Positions 23,611 through 30,679 of a stretch of DNA of 37,760 nucleotides are shown here, piece after piece (within the stretch, counting starts at the first letter, position 1; each line of letters opens with the position of its first letter). The DNA comes from Thermoplasmatota archaeon. Its GTDB lineage: Archaea > Thermoplasmatota > Thermoplasmata > UBA10834. Under the pieces are notes generated by a model that was not told where the DNA came from, did not search any database, and saw nothing but the letters and a program-made list of their open reading frames with translations. Both the position numbers and the translations under genes were made by a program. Location: assembly GCA_016930135.1 (NCBI GenBank), contig JAFGHM010000036.1:1-37760 (forward strand), written 5' to 3'.

Positions 23611-25021
23611 AATGGCGGTAGTACAGGAGCTCCTCCTTGGTCCTTATCCTGCCTCTCGGGAGCGCCCCCCTCTCCTTCTCGAACTCGGCGTCGGAGATCA
23701 TCTCATCCGCGACTGAGACCAGCGACTGGATGGAGCCCGCACCGTCGCTGAACCGCTGCTTTCTCCTCCATGCTACCGCTGCGGGCAGGGAGTCCTCGAA
23801 GGCCTTCCTCAGCAGCAGCTTGTTCCGCTCCGGCCCAGGGCCTACCAGCTCAGGCGGCTTCAGCGACAATCCGAACTCGATCACATCCCTGCTCATCAGG
23901 GGCATCCGCCCGTCGAGGGACGCGCTGGCGGTCATCCTGTCCACCCTCTGGAAACCGGTCATCCATCCAGTCCTGAGAAGCTTCCTGCGCTCCCTTCTGA
24001 GATCGTCATCGCCCTTGATTGTGCGCATGTAGTCATATCCTGCGAAGATCTCGTCTCCGCCCTCACCACAGAGGGTCACGAGTCGAATGTCGCTGAACAG
24101 GTGTGTAGCCATGTAGTTCGGTATGCAGCTCCTGATTAGTGGATAGTCGAAGCTCTCGGCCGCGTAGACCACATCCTCGAGGACATCGAGCATACCATCG
24201 ATGCCGTAGACCCTCTCCTTGTGGCTCGAGCCTATCCGCTCCGCGACCTTTCGGGCCATGCGCAGGTCCTCGCTCTGCTCGGTGCCCACGCATACGGTCT
24301 GCACCTCATCTGCTGCTTCCGTCGCGGCGGCCGCGATCACGCTGCTGTCTATCCCGCCGCTGAGGAGCACATTGAGTCCCTGCCCTTCTCTCGAACAGCT
24401 CCTCACGCTCCTCAGCACCAGCTCGCGCAACGCGTTCGATTTCGGTTCCGCGCGCGTCCTCCTGACCGGAGATCTCCTCGGCCAGATCGGCGAGAACCCC
24501 TTGCCTGCCACCAGCACCTTGCCCGGGGGGAAGGGCACGAACTCGTCCCCGGCGACCATCTGGGATTTGATCTCGGAGGAGAATGTCCCCTCCCGCGACC
24601 CACCAGAGATGTAGATGGGTTTCAGGCCGTACCTGTCCCTCGCGAGGACCAGCCTCCCGTTGTCTGAAATCGCGATGGCGAAGGCGCCGTCGAGGTAGCC
24701 GAACATCTTCGTGCCGATGGCCTCGTACATGCTTATCAGGAGGTCGGCGTCCCCTGCGTCCTCGTCCGAGTCCTCTAGGAAGAGCTCCTTCAGGAGCTCC
24801 GAGTTGAACAGATAGCAGTCCGAGGCGACGGCTACGCCGTCGTCCTCCACGATCGCCCTCGCAGTCCCCTTTCGAGACGGTCTTGCCCTCCGGGCGGTGA
24901 TCACCAGCCTGTCATCCTCAAGCAAGTCCTTCCTGTCAGGGCCTCTATGGGATATCCTCTCGAGCATGCGCCTTGCCAGTTGTCTGTCGGGTGAGCCATA
25001 TGTGCCTGCGATCCCCTGCAT
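23549..25021 (-). CDS. Asparagine-synthetase-like amidotransferase lacking the catalytic Cys
   Basis: 490 residues. The N-terminal glutaminase-type domain keeps HRGPD (25-29) and RYGLKP (130-135), but position 2, normally the nucleophile Cys (MCGIAG), is Gln (MQGIAG). The FNGEIYN substrate loop is also degraded (VASDCYLFNSEL). Glutamine hydrolysis is therefore very unlikely. The synthetase domain is intact: ATP-pyrophosphatase loop SGGIDSS at 221-227, CGEGGDE at 318-324, and WRRKQRFSDG at 418-427. It could be an ammonia-dependent asparagine synthetase, or an amide/lactam-forming enzyme like beta-lactam synthetase, carbapenam synthetase or lasso-peptide cyclases, which also lost this Cys. It is the last gene of a three-gene operon, 14 bases after the mutase-like gene. 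Confidence 0.85.
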   Translation of the reverse strand: MQGIAGTYGSPDRQLARRMLERISHRGPDRKDLLEDDRLVITARRARPSRKGTARAIVEDDGVAVASDCYLFNSELLKELFLEDSDEDAGDADLLISMYEAIGTKMFGYLDGAFAIAISDNGRLVLARDRYGLKPIYISGGSREGTFSSEIKSQMVAGDEFVPFPPGKVLVAGKGFSPIWPRRSPVRRTRAEPKSNALRELVLRSVRSCSREGQGLNVLLSGGIDSSVIAAAATEAADEVQTVCVGTEQSEDLRMARKVAERIGSSHKERVYGIDGMLDVLEDVVYAAESFDYPLIRSCIPNYMATHLFSDIRLVTLCGEGGDEIFAGYDYMRTIKGDDDLRRERRKLLRTGWMTGFQRVDRMTASASLDGRMPLMSRDVIEFGLSLKPPELVGPGPERNKLLLRKAFEDSLPAAVAWRRKQRFSDGAGSIQSLVSVADEMISDAEFEKERGALPRGRIRTKEELLYYRHFIEKFPSESAVAAVGFSPRA

Positions 25022-25035
25022 TTCAGTCCGCCTCC

Positions 25036-26697
25036 CTATATCTCGGCCAGGTCGAGGTCCTCTTCGCTTGCAGCCAGCCGTGCCACACGGTCCTTCTCGA
25101 GTATCGGGAGGTTAGAGGCCCTGTCCACCACCACGCACGCGCCGTTCACAATCGCGGTGGTGATCGAGCCCAATGCGACCGGATTGCCTTTGAGGTCGGG
25201 GGCGTCCAGGAGCCCACGCTTGACCGCGAGAAAGAGCACTTCGGGCGATGTGAGCGGCTCCTTGACCTGCCTGCTCCCGCCGCGCTTGATGGCCTCTATG
25301 AGGAACTTGGTCTCCTCGAGCAGCTGGGCCTTCCTAGCCGCTATCTTCGGGTCCGCCTCTGGCTTCGGCATGCCTAGCAGGGCCTTGGCCACGGCTCCCT
25401 TGGCTATCTGGCAGCTCTCGATTATGTCAGGAGCGGTCGCGACATGGTCAGCCTCGCTGAAACCCACGACATGCACTATGTGTGGCGACAGCGACATCGC
25501 CGAGTATATCGAGGCCGCGAGCTGCCCCTTCGCCTCGTTCTGCGAGGGCGGCAGGGATGCCAGGCCGGACCTCACCATCCTCACGACCCTGAAGGTTCCA
25601 TCGGCGAGGGATTCGACCAGCTCGAGCTTCGCCAGCATCTTCGCGAGGTCCATAGCAGGCGCGATTCCCCTTGGGGTGTCGAACATGAACTGGCAGACAT
25701 AGTCCCTCACGCCGAACGCACGCGCGTTGTAGGCGGCGACGTACGCCATCGCGAGCTCTATGGTGTCCCCGCAACCCCTGAGGGCCCACTGGTGAGACTC
25801 GTTGATCTCGACCGGGACGTCGTTCTGCGCATACCATCTGATGGCCTCCTGGTTCTCTGCGATCGCCTCCCTCAGCGGGCGCTTCGAACGGCCGTCCAGC
25901 TCGCTGTACCACATGATCGGGACGGCGCCCCAAGCGATATTGATGGTCTCCTTGAGCATCTCCGCCCACTTGATGAGATCTCTAGTGCCACTGTAGCACC
26001 TGAGGAGCGGGTAATTGCCCCTTCTTGTAGCATCCCAGATCACCCTGAGGTCCTCTCGTCTCCTGAAGGGCGCACCCCCGGCGCCGTCCAGCTTCGGGTC
26101 CATTTCGGACGGTCTGAAGAACGACTCCTGCGCGTTCTGGTCAGGTGCAAGGGAAAGTATGTCCAGCGCTCCAGACTCGGCGATCATCCTGGCACCTTCG
26201 ATGGTGTCCTTCATCTTCGGAAGTCCGAAGTGGTGCCTCAACAGTGGGAGCGGGTACGAATTCTTTATTCGATCGACGAGATCCGAGCTCCGGGCCGTCT
26301 CCTCCTTGGGCGGGGGTGCGCCCCGGAGCTTCGCCTTGATCGCCTCGACCGATTCGCTCCCGTCGAAGACAGCTTCGAAGATCCCGCTGTTCCTGGCTAC
26401 GACCGCCACCGGAGCCGTTCCGCCAAAGAGATATCTCCTGCCCTTCAGCCCCTGGTCCTTCTCAAGCTCCAGCTTGAGTTCCCCCAGGAGAGGAGCTGCG
26501 GACTCAGGCGTCAGCCTGTAGCTCACTGCGACGATCTCGGGGTTCTTCAGCTTGATGGCCGACACGAGCTGCCGGATCGGGACCGCGGGGCCCAGCAGCT
26601 CGACCTCGTAGCCCATGCCCTTCGCGAGCTCCAGGAATGAGTTGATCCCCCCGACGTGGACGCAATTGCCTATGGCCGCTCCCAAGATCTTCGTCAG
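25036..26697 (-). CDS. B12-binding domain fused to glutamate-mutase-E-like TIM barrel
   Basis: About 553 residues. Residues 1-125 resemble a cobalamin-binding Rossmann domain: LGAAIGNCVHVGG with His14 at the place of the cobalt-ligating His, IVAVSYRLTPE, and RYLFGGTAPVAVV as the later glycine motif. The rest resembles the TIM barrel of methylaspartate (glutamate) mutase epsilon; order and spacing of the segments around WYAQNDVPVEINESHQWA and of the C-terminal part (KAQLLEETKFLIEAI, RGLLDAPDLKGNP) match what I recall of Clostridium GlmE. It could rearrange a carbon skeleton by adenosylcobalamin radical chemistry; substrate unknown. Frame: no ATG/GTG is available; CTG at 26697 overlaps the upstream stop as CTGA with GAGGGG six bases before it, TTG at 26685 is the alternative. 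Longer N-terminal extensions read as non-coding. Confidence 0.72.
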   Translation of the reverse strand: MTKILGAAIGNCVHVGGINSFLELAKGMGYEVELLGPAVPIRQLVSAIKLKNPEIVAVSYRLTPESAAPLLGELKLELEKDQGLKGRRYLFGGTAPVAVVARNSGIFEAVFDGSESVEAIKAKLRGAPPPKEETARSSDLVDRIKNSYPLPLLRHHFGLPKMKDTIEGARMIAESGALDILSLAPDQNAQESFFRPSEMDPKLDGAGGAPFRRREDLRVIWDATRRGNYPLLRCYSGTRDLIKWAEMLKETINIAWGAVPIMWYSELDGRSKRPLREAIAENQEAIRWYAQNDVPVEINESHQWALRGCGDTIELAMAYVAAYNARAFGVRDYVCQFMFDTPRGIAPAMDLAKMLAKLELVESLADGTFRVVRMVRSGLASLPPSQNEAKGQLAASIYSAMSLSPHIVHVVGFSEADHVATAPDIIESCQIAKGAVAKALLGMPKPEADPKIAARKAQLLEETKFLIEAIKRGGSRQVKEPLTSPEVLFLAVKRGLLDAPDLKGNPVALGSITTAIVNGACVVVDRASNLPILEKDRVARLAASEEDLDLAEI

Positions 26698-27809
26698 CGC
26701 ACGCCCCTCACAGCCAACATCCTGATGTCCTTCACCGACATCCCCGTCAGCCCGACCTTCTCGACAGTCCTGCCTTCGGCCCAGAAGTCGCGACCGTGCA
26801 TGGTGGATGCCATATGGATGAGCATATGAAGAGTGGGTGTCTTGACGCCCGCGAGTCCCGCGACGGACGCGATGGGCACGAGGCTCATCGGGACGTCCTC
26901 GAGGATGTATCTGTGAGTAAGAGTAGCGGGGGCCCTGACGCCCTTGTACCCGGGCGTCGCCTGTATCGCCTCGTAGAGGTTCCTCCCCGGGGAGTCGTAT
27001 GCGAGATAGAGCCATTCCCGCGCGGTATGCAGGTGTATCCCCAGCGCGGCCCCGACGGCCACCCGCTCGGCATCTGCGGATTCGAGAACCCTCGCGGTGG
27101 AGGGCGAAACCCCCTCCAGATAGTACTCGAAGTCGCCGTGGGTGGATTCGATCCTGGCAGCGTTGAGTATGGTGAGCGAAGGATGGAATATTGCACCTAT
27201 GTTGTCCAGGCTCGTCTCCAGGACGTTGCTCGCAGCCACGTACTGCGGGAAGGCCCTTCTCACGACCTCGAGGACCTGCGGTGTCCTGTGGGCGGGGATG
27301 GCCGCGACGGGCACGGAGTTCTTCACCTGGATTATCCTTGCCCGGGCCGGCTCGGCGTGCCTTGACACATAGATGAAGGTCTGCGCCTCAGCGATGACGG
27401 GTCTGGTCTTGATCTTCCTCCGGCGAAGGACATTCAGGAACTCTATCGCCCCGAAGGTCCTGCCCGGGTTGAGTATCACGGTATGCCTGTTGGTGAGGTG
27501 CTGCGCGCAGAGCTCCGCGACATCCCTGTGCCCGGAGGCGGGCACCACAACCATGACGACGTCCGTGCCGTCGAGGACCTCCTCGATGTCGTCAGAGGCC
27601 AGCTCCACCTTGCCGTAGCCCTCTATGACGCCCTCGACATCGACGCCGCCCCTGTCGTTGATGTTGTCTATCTTCTCCCGAGACCTGTTCCAGAGACGGG
27701 TGGGGAACCCCATGATCGCCAAGTGGCCGGCCATGGCCAGGCCTCCGTGTCCCGCTCCAAGGACAGCGAAAGTCGGCCTTGCTTCGCCTCTGGATTTGTG
27801 TGTACGCAA
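26694..27809 (-). CDS. Opine dehydrogenase family (NAD/NADP octopine/nopaline dehydrogenase-like)
   Basis: 371 residues. The N-terminal Rossmann domain has FAVLGAGHGGLAMAGHLA with the GxGxxG-type core at 18-23, LWNRSREKI, and DVVMVVVPASGHRD. The C-terminal helical domain carries NIGAIFHPSLTILNAARIE, the octopine dehydrogenase-family region with the catalytic His (HP). These enzymes reductively join an alpha-keto acid to the amino group of an amino acid to make N-(carboxyalkyl) amino acids; some relatives reduce simple ketones instead. The start is TTG 27809 with GAGGGTG five bases upstream. First gene of an operon followed by the B12/GlmE-like and AsnB-like genes. Divergent from a CBS-domain regulator, so probably under its control. 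Confidence 0.82.
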   Translation of the reverse strand: MRTHKSRGEARPTFAVLGAGHGGLAMAGHLAIMGFPTRLWNRSREKIDNINDRGGVDVEGVIEGYGKVELASDDIEEVLDGTDVVMVVVPASGHRDVAELCAQHLTNRHTVILNPGRTFGAIEFLNVLRRRKIKTRPVIAEAQTFIYVSRHAEPARARIIQVKNSVPVAAIPAHRTPQVLEVVRRAFPQYVAASNVLETSLDNIGAIFHPSLTILNAARIESTHGDFEYYLEGVSPSTARVLESADAERVAVGAALGIHLHTAREWLYLAYDSPGRNLYEAIQATPGYKGVRAPATLTHRYILEDVPMSLVPIASVAGLAGVKTPTLHMLIHMASTMHGRDFWAEGRTVEKVGLTGMSVKDIRMLAVRGVR

Positions 27810-27834
27810 ACTCGCACCCTCGTGATAATTTGGC

Positions 27835-27890
27835 GGGATGCCCCCAGCGGGGTCTTGCTATACGTGGCGGGGAGCAGTCGGGGGCATCCC
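27835..27890. promoter_or_regulatory. Perfect 11-bp inverted repeat around the opine operon promoter
   Basis: GGGATGCCCCC (27835-27845) and GGGGGCATCCC (27880-27890) are exact reverse complements 34 bases apart. Between them the minus strand reads CCACGTATAGC (TATA-like, around 27857-27867), about 50 bases before the opine-dehydrogenase start. Immediately to the right (27893-27926) is a very AT-rich stretch ending CTATTAAATGG, the likely promoter of the divergent wHTH-CBS gene. The layout suggests an operator pair bound by that regulator; a stem in the RNA is a less likely reading. Confidence 0.55.
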
Positions 27891-27999
27891 TATGACTAAT
27901 TATGATAAATGATGAATAACTATTAAATGGTTGCCGGCGATTATCATCGATGGGACGGCACCGGGGAGAGACCTCTCTGGCGCGACACTCAGTGGTAGC

Positions 28000-28764
28000 A
28001 TGGTGGAGAATGATTCCAGAGATATCGCGAAGTGGATTATCCGGTCCGACAGGCGACTCGTGACGATGAGGTACTTCAAGCACCACAAGTTCGCCGGGGC
28101 ATCCGAGATAGCGCAGGACTCGGGCCGGTCGATACAGAACGTGAGCACGGGCCTCAAGGAGCTTGAGTCGAGGGGCGTGCTGGAACAGCTGGAGCCCGGC
28201 AGGAGGACCTGGAAGAAGCACGCCCTGACGTCCGTCGGGAGGGCGACGCTCGAGATAGTAGAGCGCGAGCTGAGTGCGGGGATGTTCGAGAGGATGGCAG
28301 ACGAGCTCTCCTTCAGGTATGTCCGGGACGCGTTCAGGCTGGTCGTGACCGACCCCATAATCGTCACCCAGCAGATGAACCTCCACGAGGTCGTGGACAG
28401 GGTGCTGGCGGATCCGAGGACCAGGAGCGCGTATGTCGTGGACGATAAGAGGCGTCTGCTCGGCATGATCGGCCTGGAGCAGATGCTGACGGCCATAGAG
28501 AGCTCGCTGTCGCTCTTCGACAAGGAGCGACCTGCCGTCAGGGGCAAGAGGGGCGTCCTGCCATTCTCCGTCGAGGAGTACATGGTCAAGCCTGTCACGG
28601 TATACCAGGACGACAAGCTCATCACTGCTCTGAGCAAGATGATCGAGAACAGCATGGAGGACCTCCCCGTTGTGGACGACGATCGCATCCTCCTCGGCGA
28701 GCTGAACGGGTTCGAGATACTGCTCCTGGGGAGCGAGGTCCTCAGAAGGCATGCGAGGGTCTAG
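28000..28764 (+). CDS. Winged-helix transcription factor with two CBS domains
   Basis: About 254 residues from the ATG at 28000. Residues 5-95 form a winged helix: RLVTMRYFKHHKFAGASEIA, then the recognition helix RSIQNVSTGLKELESRG, and the wing ending KKHALTSVGR. Two CBS domains follow, about 115-180 (VTQQMNLHEVVDRVL.., YVVDDKRRLLGMIGL) and 188-250 (MVKPVTVYQDDKLITALSKM, DLPVVDDDRILLGEL), the adenosyl-ligand-sensing type, so it may respond to AMP/ATP or SAM-like ligands. An upstream in-frame TTG at 27931 would lengthen it but overlaps the AT-rich promoter. It is divergent from the opine/mutase/AsnB-like operon and next to a perfect inverted repeat, and so is the obvious candidate regulator. 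Confidence 0.8.
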   Translation: MVENDSRDIAKWIIRSDRRLVTMRYFKHHKFAGASEIAQDSGRSIQNVSTGLKELESRGVLEQLEPGRRTWKKHALTSVGRATLEIVERELSAGMFERMADELSFRYVRDAFRLVVTDPIIVTQQMNLHEVVDRVLADPRTRSAYVVDDKRRLLGMIGLEQMLTAIESSLSLFDKERPAVRGKRGVLPFSVEEYMVKPVTVYQDDKLITALSKMIENSMEDLPVVDDDRILLGELNGFEILLLGSEVLRRHARV

Positions 28765-28819
28765 GAGCGCCCAGGCTGCTGGGGATCCCGTCGGAACACG
28801 CCAGAACCGGCAAGGCAAG

Positions 28820-28827
28820 CTTTAAAT
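28820..28827 (+). promoter_or_regulatory. TATA box for purP-nep1
   Basis: CTTTAAAT is 24-31 bases before the ATG at 28851. That spacing puts the transcription start at or within a few bases of the ATG, so the purP message is probably leaderless; no ribosome-binding site is seen before it. Confidence 0.65.
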
Positions 28828-28850
28828 CAGAAAACCGAATATGTGCGATA

Positions 28851-29921
28851 ATGGTTTCCCGGGACAGGATCGACCGGATCATCGACGGCTATGACAAGGA
28901 CAACCTGGTCATCGCCACAGCCTGTTCTCACACATCGCTCCAGATATTCGACGGCGCGCGCAAGGAGGGCTTCAGGACCCTCGGGATAGCAGTGGGCCAG
29001 AAGACCAAGTTCTACGACGCGTTCCCGCGGGGGAAGCCGGACGAGTTCTTCTTCGTAGACTCCTACACGCAGCTCCTCGACCGAGCGCCCGAGCTGGTGA
29101 AGAAGAACGTCATAATCGTCCCGCATGGCTCCTTCGTAGAGTACATGAACACGAAGAACTTCGAGGAGCTGGAAGTGCCAACCTTCGGCAACAGGATGGT
29201 CCTCGACTGGGAGAGCGACCGGGAGAAGGAGCGGGTCTGGATCACGGGGGCGGGGCTAGAGATGCCCAGGAAGATAGAAGACCCGAAGCTGATCGACAAG
29301 CCCGTGCTCGTCAAGTATGACGGTGCCAAGGGCGGGCGCGGGTTCTTCATAGCCAAGGACTACCCCGACTTCAAGCTCGGGATCGACCATTCCCAGAGGT
29401 TCTCGATCCAGGAGTACATACTCGGCACGAGGTACTACATACACTACTTCTACTCGCCCATAAGGACCCAGGGCTACAGGCTCAGCAAGGGCGTGCTCGA
29501 GCTCCTGAGCATAGACAGACGCGACGAATCGAACATAGACGAGATGTACAAGCTGGGGGCCCAGGAGGAGCTCAAGAAGCTCGGGTTCTTCCCTACCTTC
29601 GTCGTCACGGGCAATGTGCCCGTGGTGGTCCGGGAGTCCCTGCTACCCAAGCTGCTGGACATGGGGGAGAGGGCCGTGGAGAAATCCCTCGAGCTCTTCG
29701 GCGGGATGATCGGTCCGTTCTGTCTCGAGTGCATCGTCACTGACAACCTCCAGGTCAAGGTGTTCGAGATATCATCGAGGATAGTCGCGGGCACCAACCC
29801 GTTCGTGTCCGGCTCCCCCTACTCGGACCTGCTGGAGCCAGGCGTGTCCACAGGCAGGCGGATGGCCCAGGAGATCAAGTACGCCAAGGAGACCGGCCAG
29901 CTGGGGGCGGTCCTCTCATGA
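28851..29921 (+). CDS. purP: Formate-dependent AICAR formyltransferase PurP
   Basis: 356 residues, the normal PurP length. It uses formate and ATP, rather than a formyl-folate, to formylate AICAR in the last-but-one step of archaeal IMP synthesis. Family segments seen are IATACSHTSLQIFDGARKEG at the N-terminus, VPHGSFVEYM, the ATP-grasp lid and nucleotide region VLVKYDGAKGGRGFFIA, SIQEYILGTRYYIHYFYSP, and the metal/ATP-binding end EISSRIVAGTNPF. The gene starts with an ATG without a ribosome-binding site, consistent with leaderless transcription from the TATA box at 28820. Its stop overlaps the next gene, nep1, as ATGA. PurP is an archaeal marker supporting the host assignment. Confidence 0.96.
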   Translation: MVSRDRIDRIIDGYDKDNLVIATACSHTSLQIFDGARKEGFRTLGIAVGQKTKFYDAFPRGKPDEFFFVDSYTQLLDRAPELVKKNVIIVPHGSFVEYMNTKNFEELEVPTFGNRMVLDWESDREKERVWITGAGLEMPRKIEDPKLIDKPVLVKYDGAKGGRGFFIAKDYPDFKLGIDHSQRFSIQEYILGTRYYIHYFYSPIRTQGYRLSKGVLELLSIDRRDESNIDEMYKLGAQEELKKLGFFPTFVVTGNVPVVVRESLLPKLLDMGERAVEKSLELFGGMIGPFCLECIVTDNLQVKVFEISSRIVAGTNPFVSGSPYSDLLEPGVSTGRRMAQEIKYAKETGQLGAVLS

Positions 29922-30679
29922 CGCAGTACTTCTTCATACTCGCGGACTCGGAGATAGAGCTCGTGCCTTCGGAGCTCCTGAAGGAGAGGTGCATCATCAA
30001 CAACGCGCGCGCGAGAGGCAAGCCTCCGGAGAAGATACTGCTGGACGCCTCCCACCACCATCCAGCGTTCGCGAAGCTGGCGGAATCCGAGAGGCGAGGC
30101 AGGCCGGACCTTGTTCACTTCTACCTCATGCTGTCCATGGACTCCGACCTGGCAGCCGAGGGGAACCTGAGGGTGTTCGTCCACACGAGGAACAACGACG
30201 TGATAGCCGTGAAGCCGGAGACGAGGCTGCCTCCCAACTACCCGAGGTTCGTGGGCCTCATAGAGCAGCTCTATGACCAGCGGGTCGTGCCCTCGAGGGA
30301 GAACGCGCTCCTCGAGCTCAGGAACGATGTCCCTCTCGACACCCTGGTGAACGCGCTCAAGCCGGATGAGGTCTTGGTGCTCTCCCAGGACGGGGACACC
30401 TCGCCCCTCCAGGAGAAGTTCGCATCAGTCAAGGGAGAGCGTGTCGTCGTCATCATAGGCGGCTTCTCGAGGGGCAGCTTCAGGTCCGACCTGAGCAAGT
30501 TCAAGCACACCAAGATATCTCTCGGCCACAGGATGATGAAGGTGTGGACTGTCACTTCGAAGGCGCTCTGCGCGATCTCGTCGTCTGCGGCCGCCGCAGG
30601 GGCGGCCGAGGCCGCCGAGAAGGTCAAGGCTCCAAAACCTTCAAGATCTCGTCGCGCTCCGAAGAAGAAAGCGGCGTGA
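29918..30679 (+). CDS. nep1: rRNA pseudouridine N1-methyltransferase Nep1
   Basis: 253 residues. SPOUT-type (knotted) methyltransferase Nep1/Emg1, which methylates N1 of a pseudouridine in 16S rRNA during small-subunit assembly. Seen family landmarks are YFFILADSEIELVP at the start, LLDASHHHPAF, RPDLVHFYLMLSMDSDLA, and the SAM-knot region VVVIIGGFSRGSF followed by TKISLGHRMMKVWTV. The last about 35 residues are an Ala/Lys/Arg-rich tail not usual for Nep1, whose last 18 residues are antisense to the C-terminus of the convergent AIR-synthase-like gene (56-base overlap). Coupled to purP by an ATGA overlap. Confidence 0.93.
   Translation: MTQYFFILADSEIELVPSELLKERCIINNARARGKPPEKILLDASHHHPAFAKLAESERRGRPDLVHFYLMLSMDSDLAAEGNLRVFVHTRNNDVIAVKPETRLPPNYPRFVGLIEQLYDQRVVPSRENALLELRNDVPLDTLVNALKPDEVLVLSQDGDTSPLQEKFASVKGERVVVIIGGFSRGSFRSDLSKFKHTKISLGHRMMKVWTVTSKALCAISSSAAAAGAAEAAEKVKAPKPSRSRRAPKKKAA

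Noticed and set aside
26698-27015. 106-residue N-terminal extension of the B12/GlmE-like protein
   Set aside because: The extra sequence is Arg/Gly-rich, lacks family similarity and lies wholly within the opine-dehydrogenase gene in another frame.
28851-29126. Antisense frames opposite purP and nep1
   Set aside because: They lack domain patterns and oppose highly conserved segments of PurP and Nep1.
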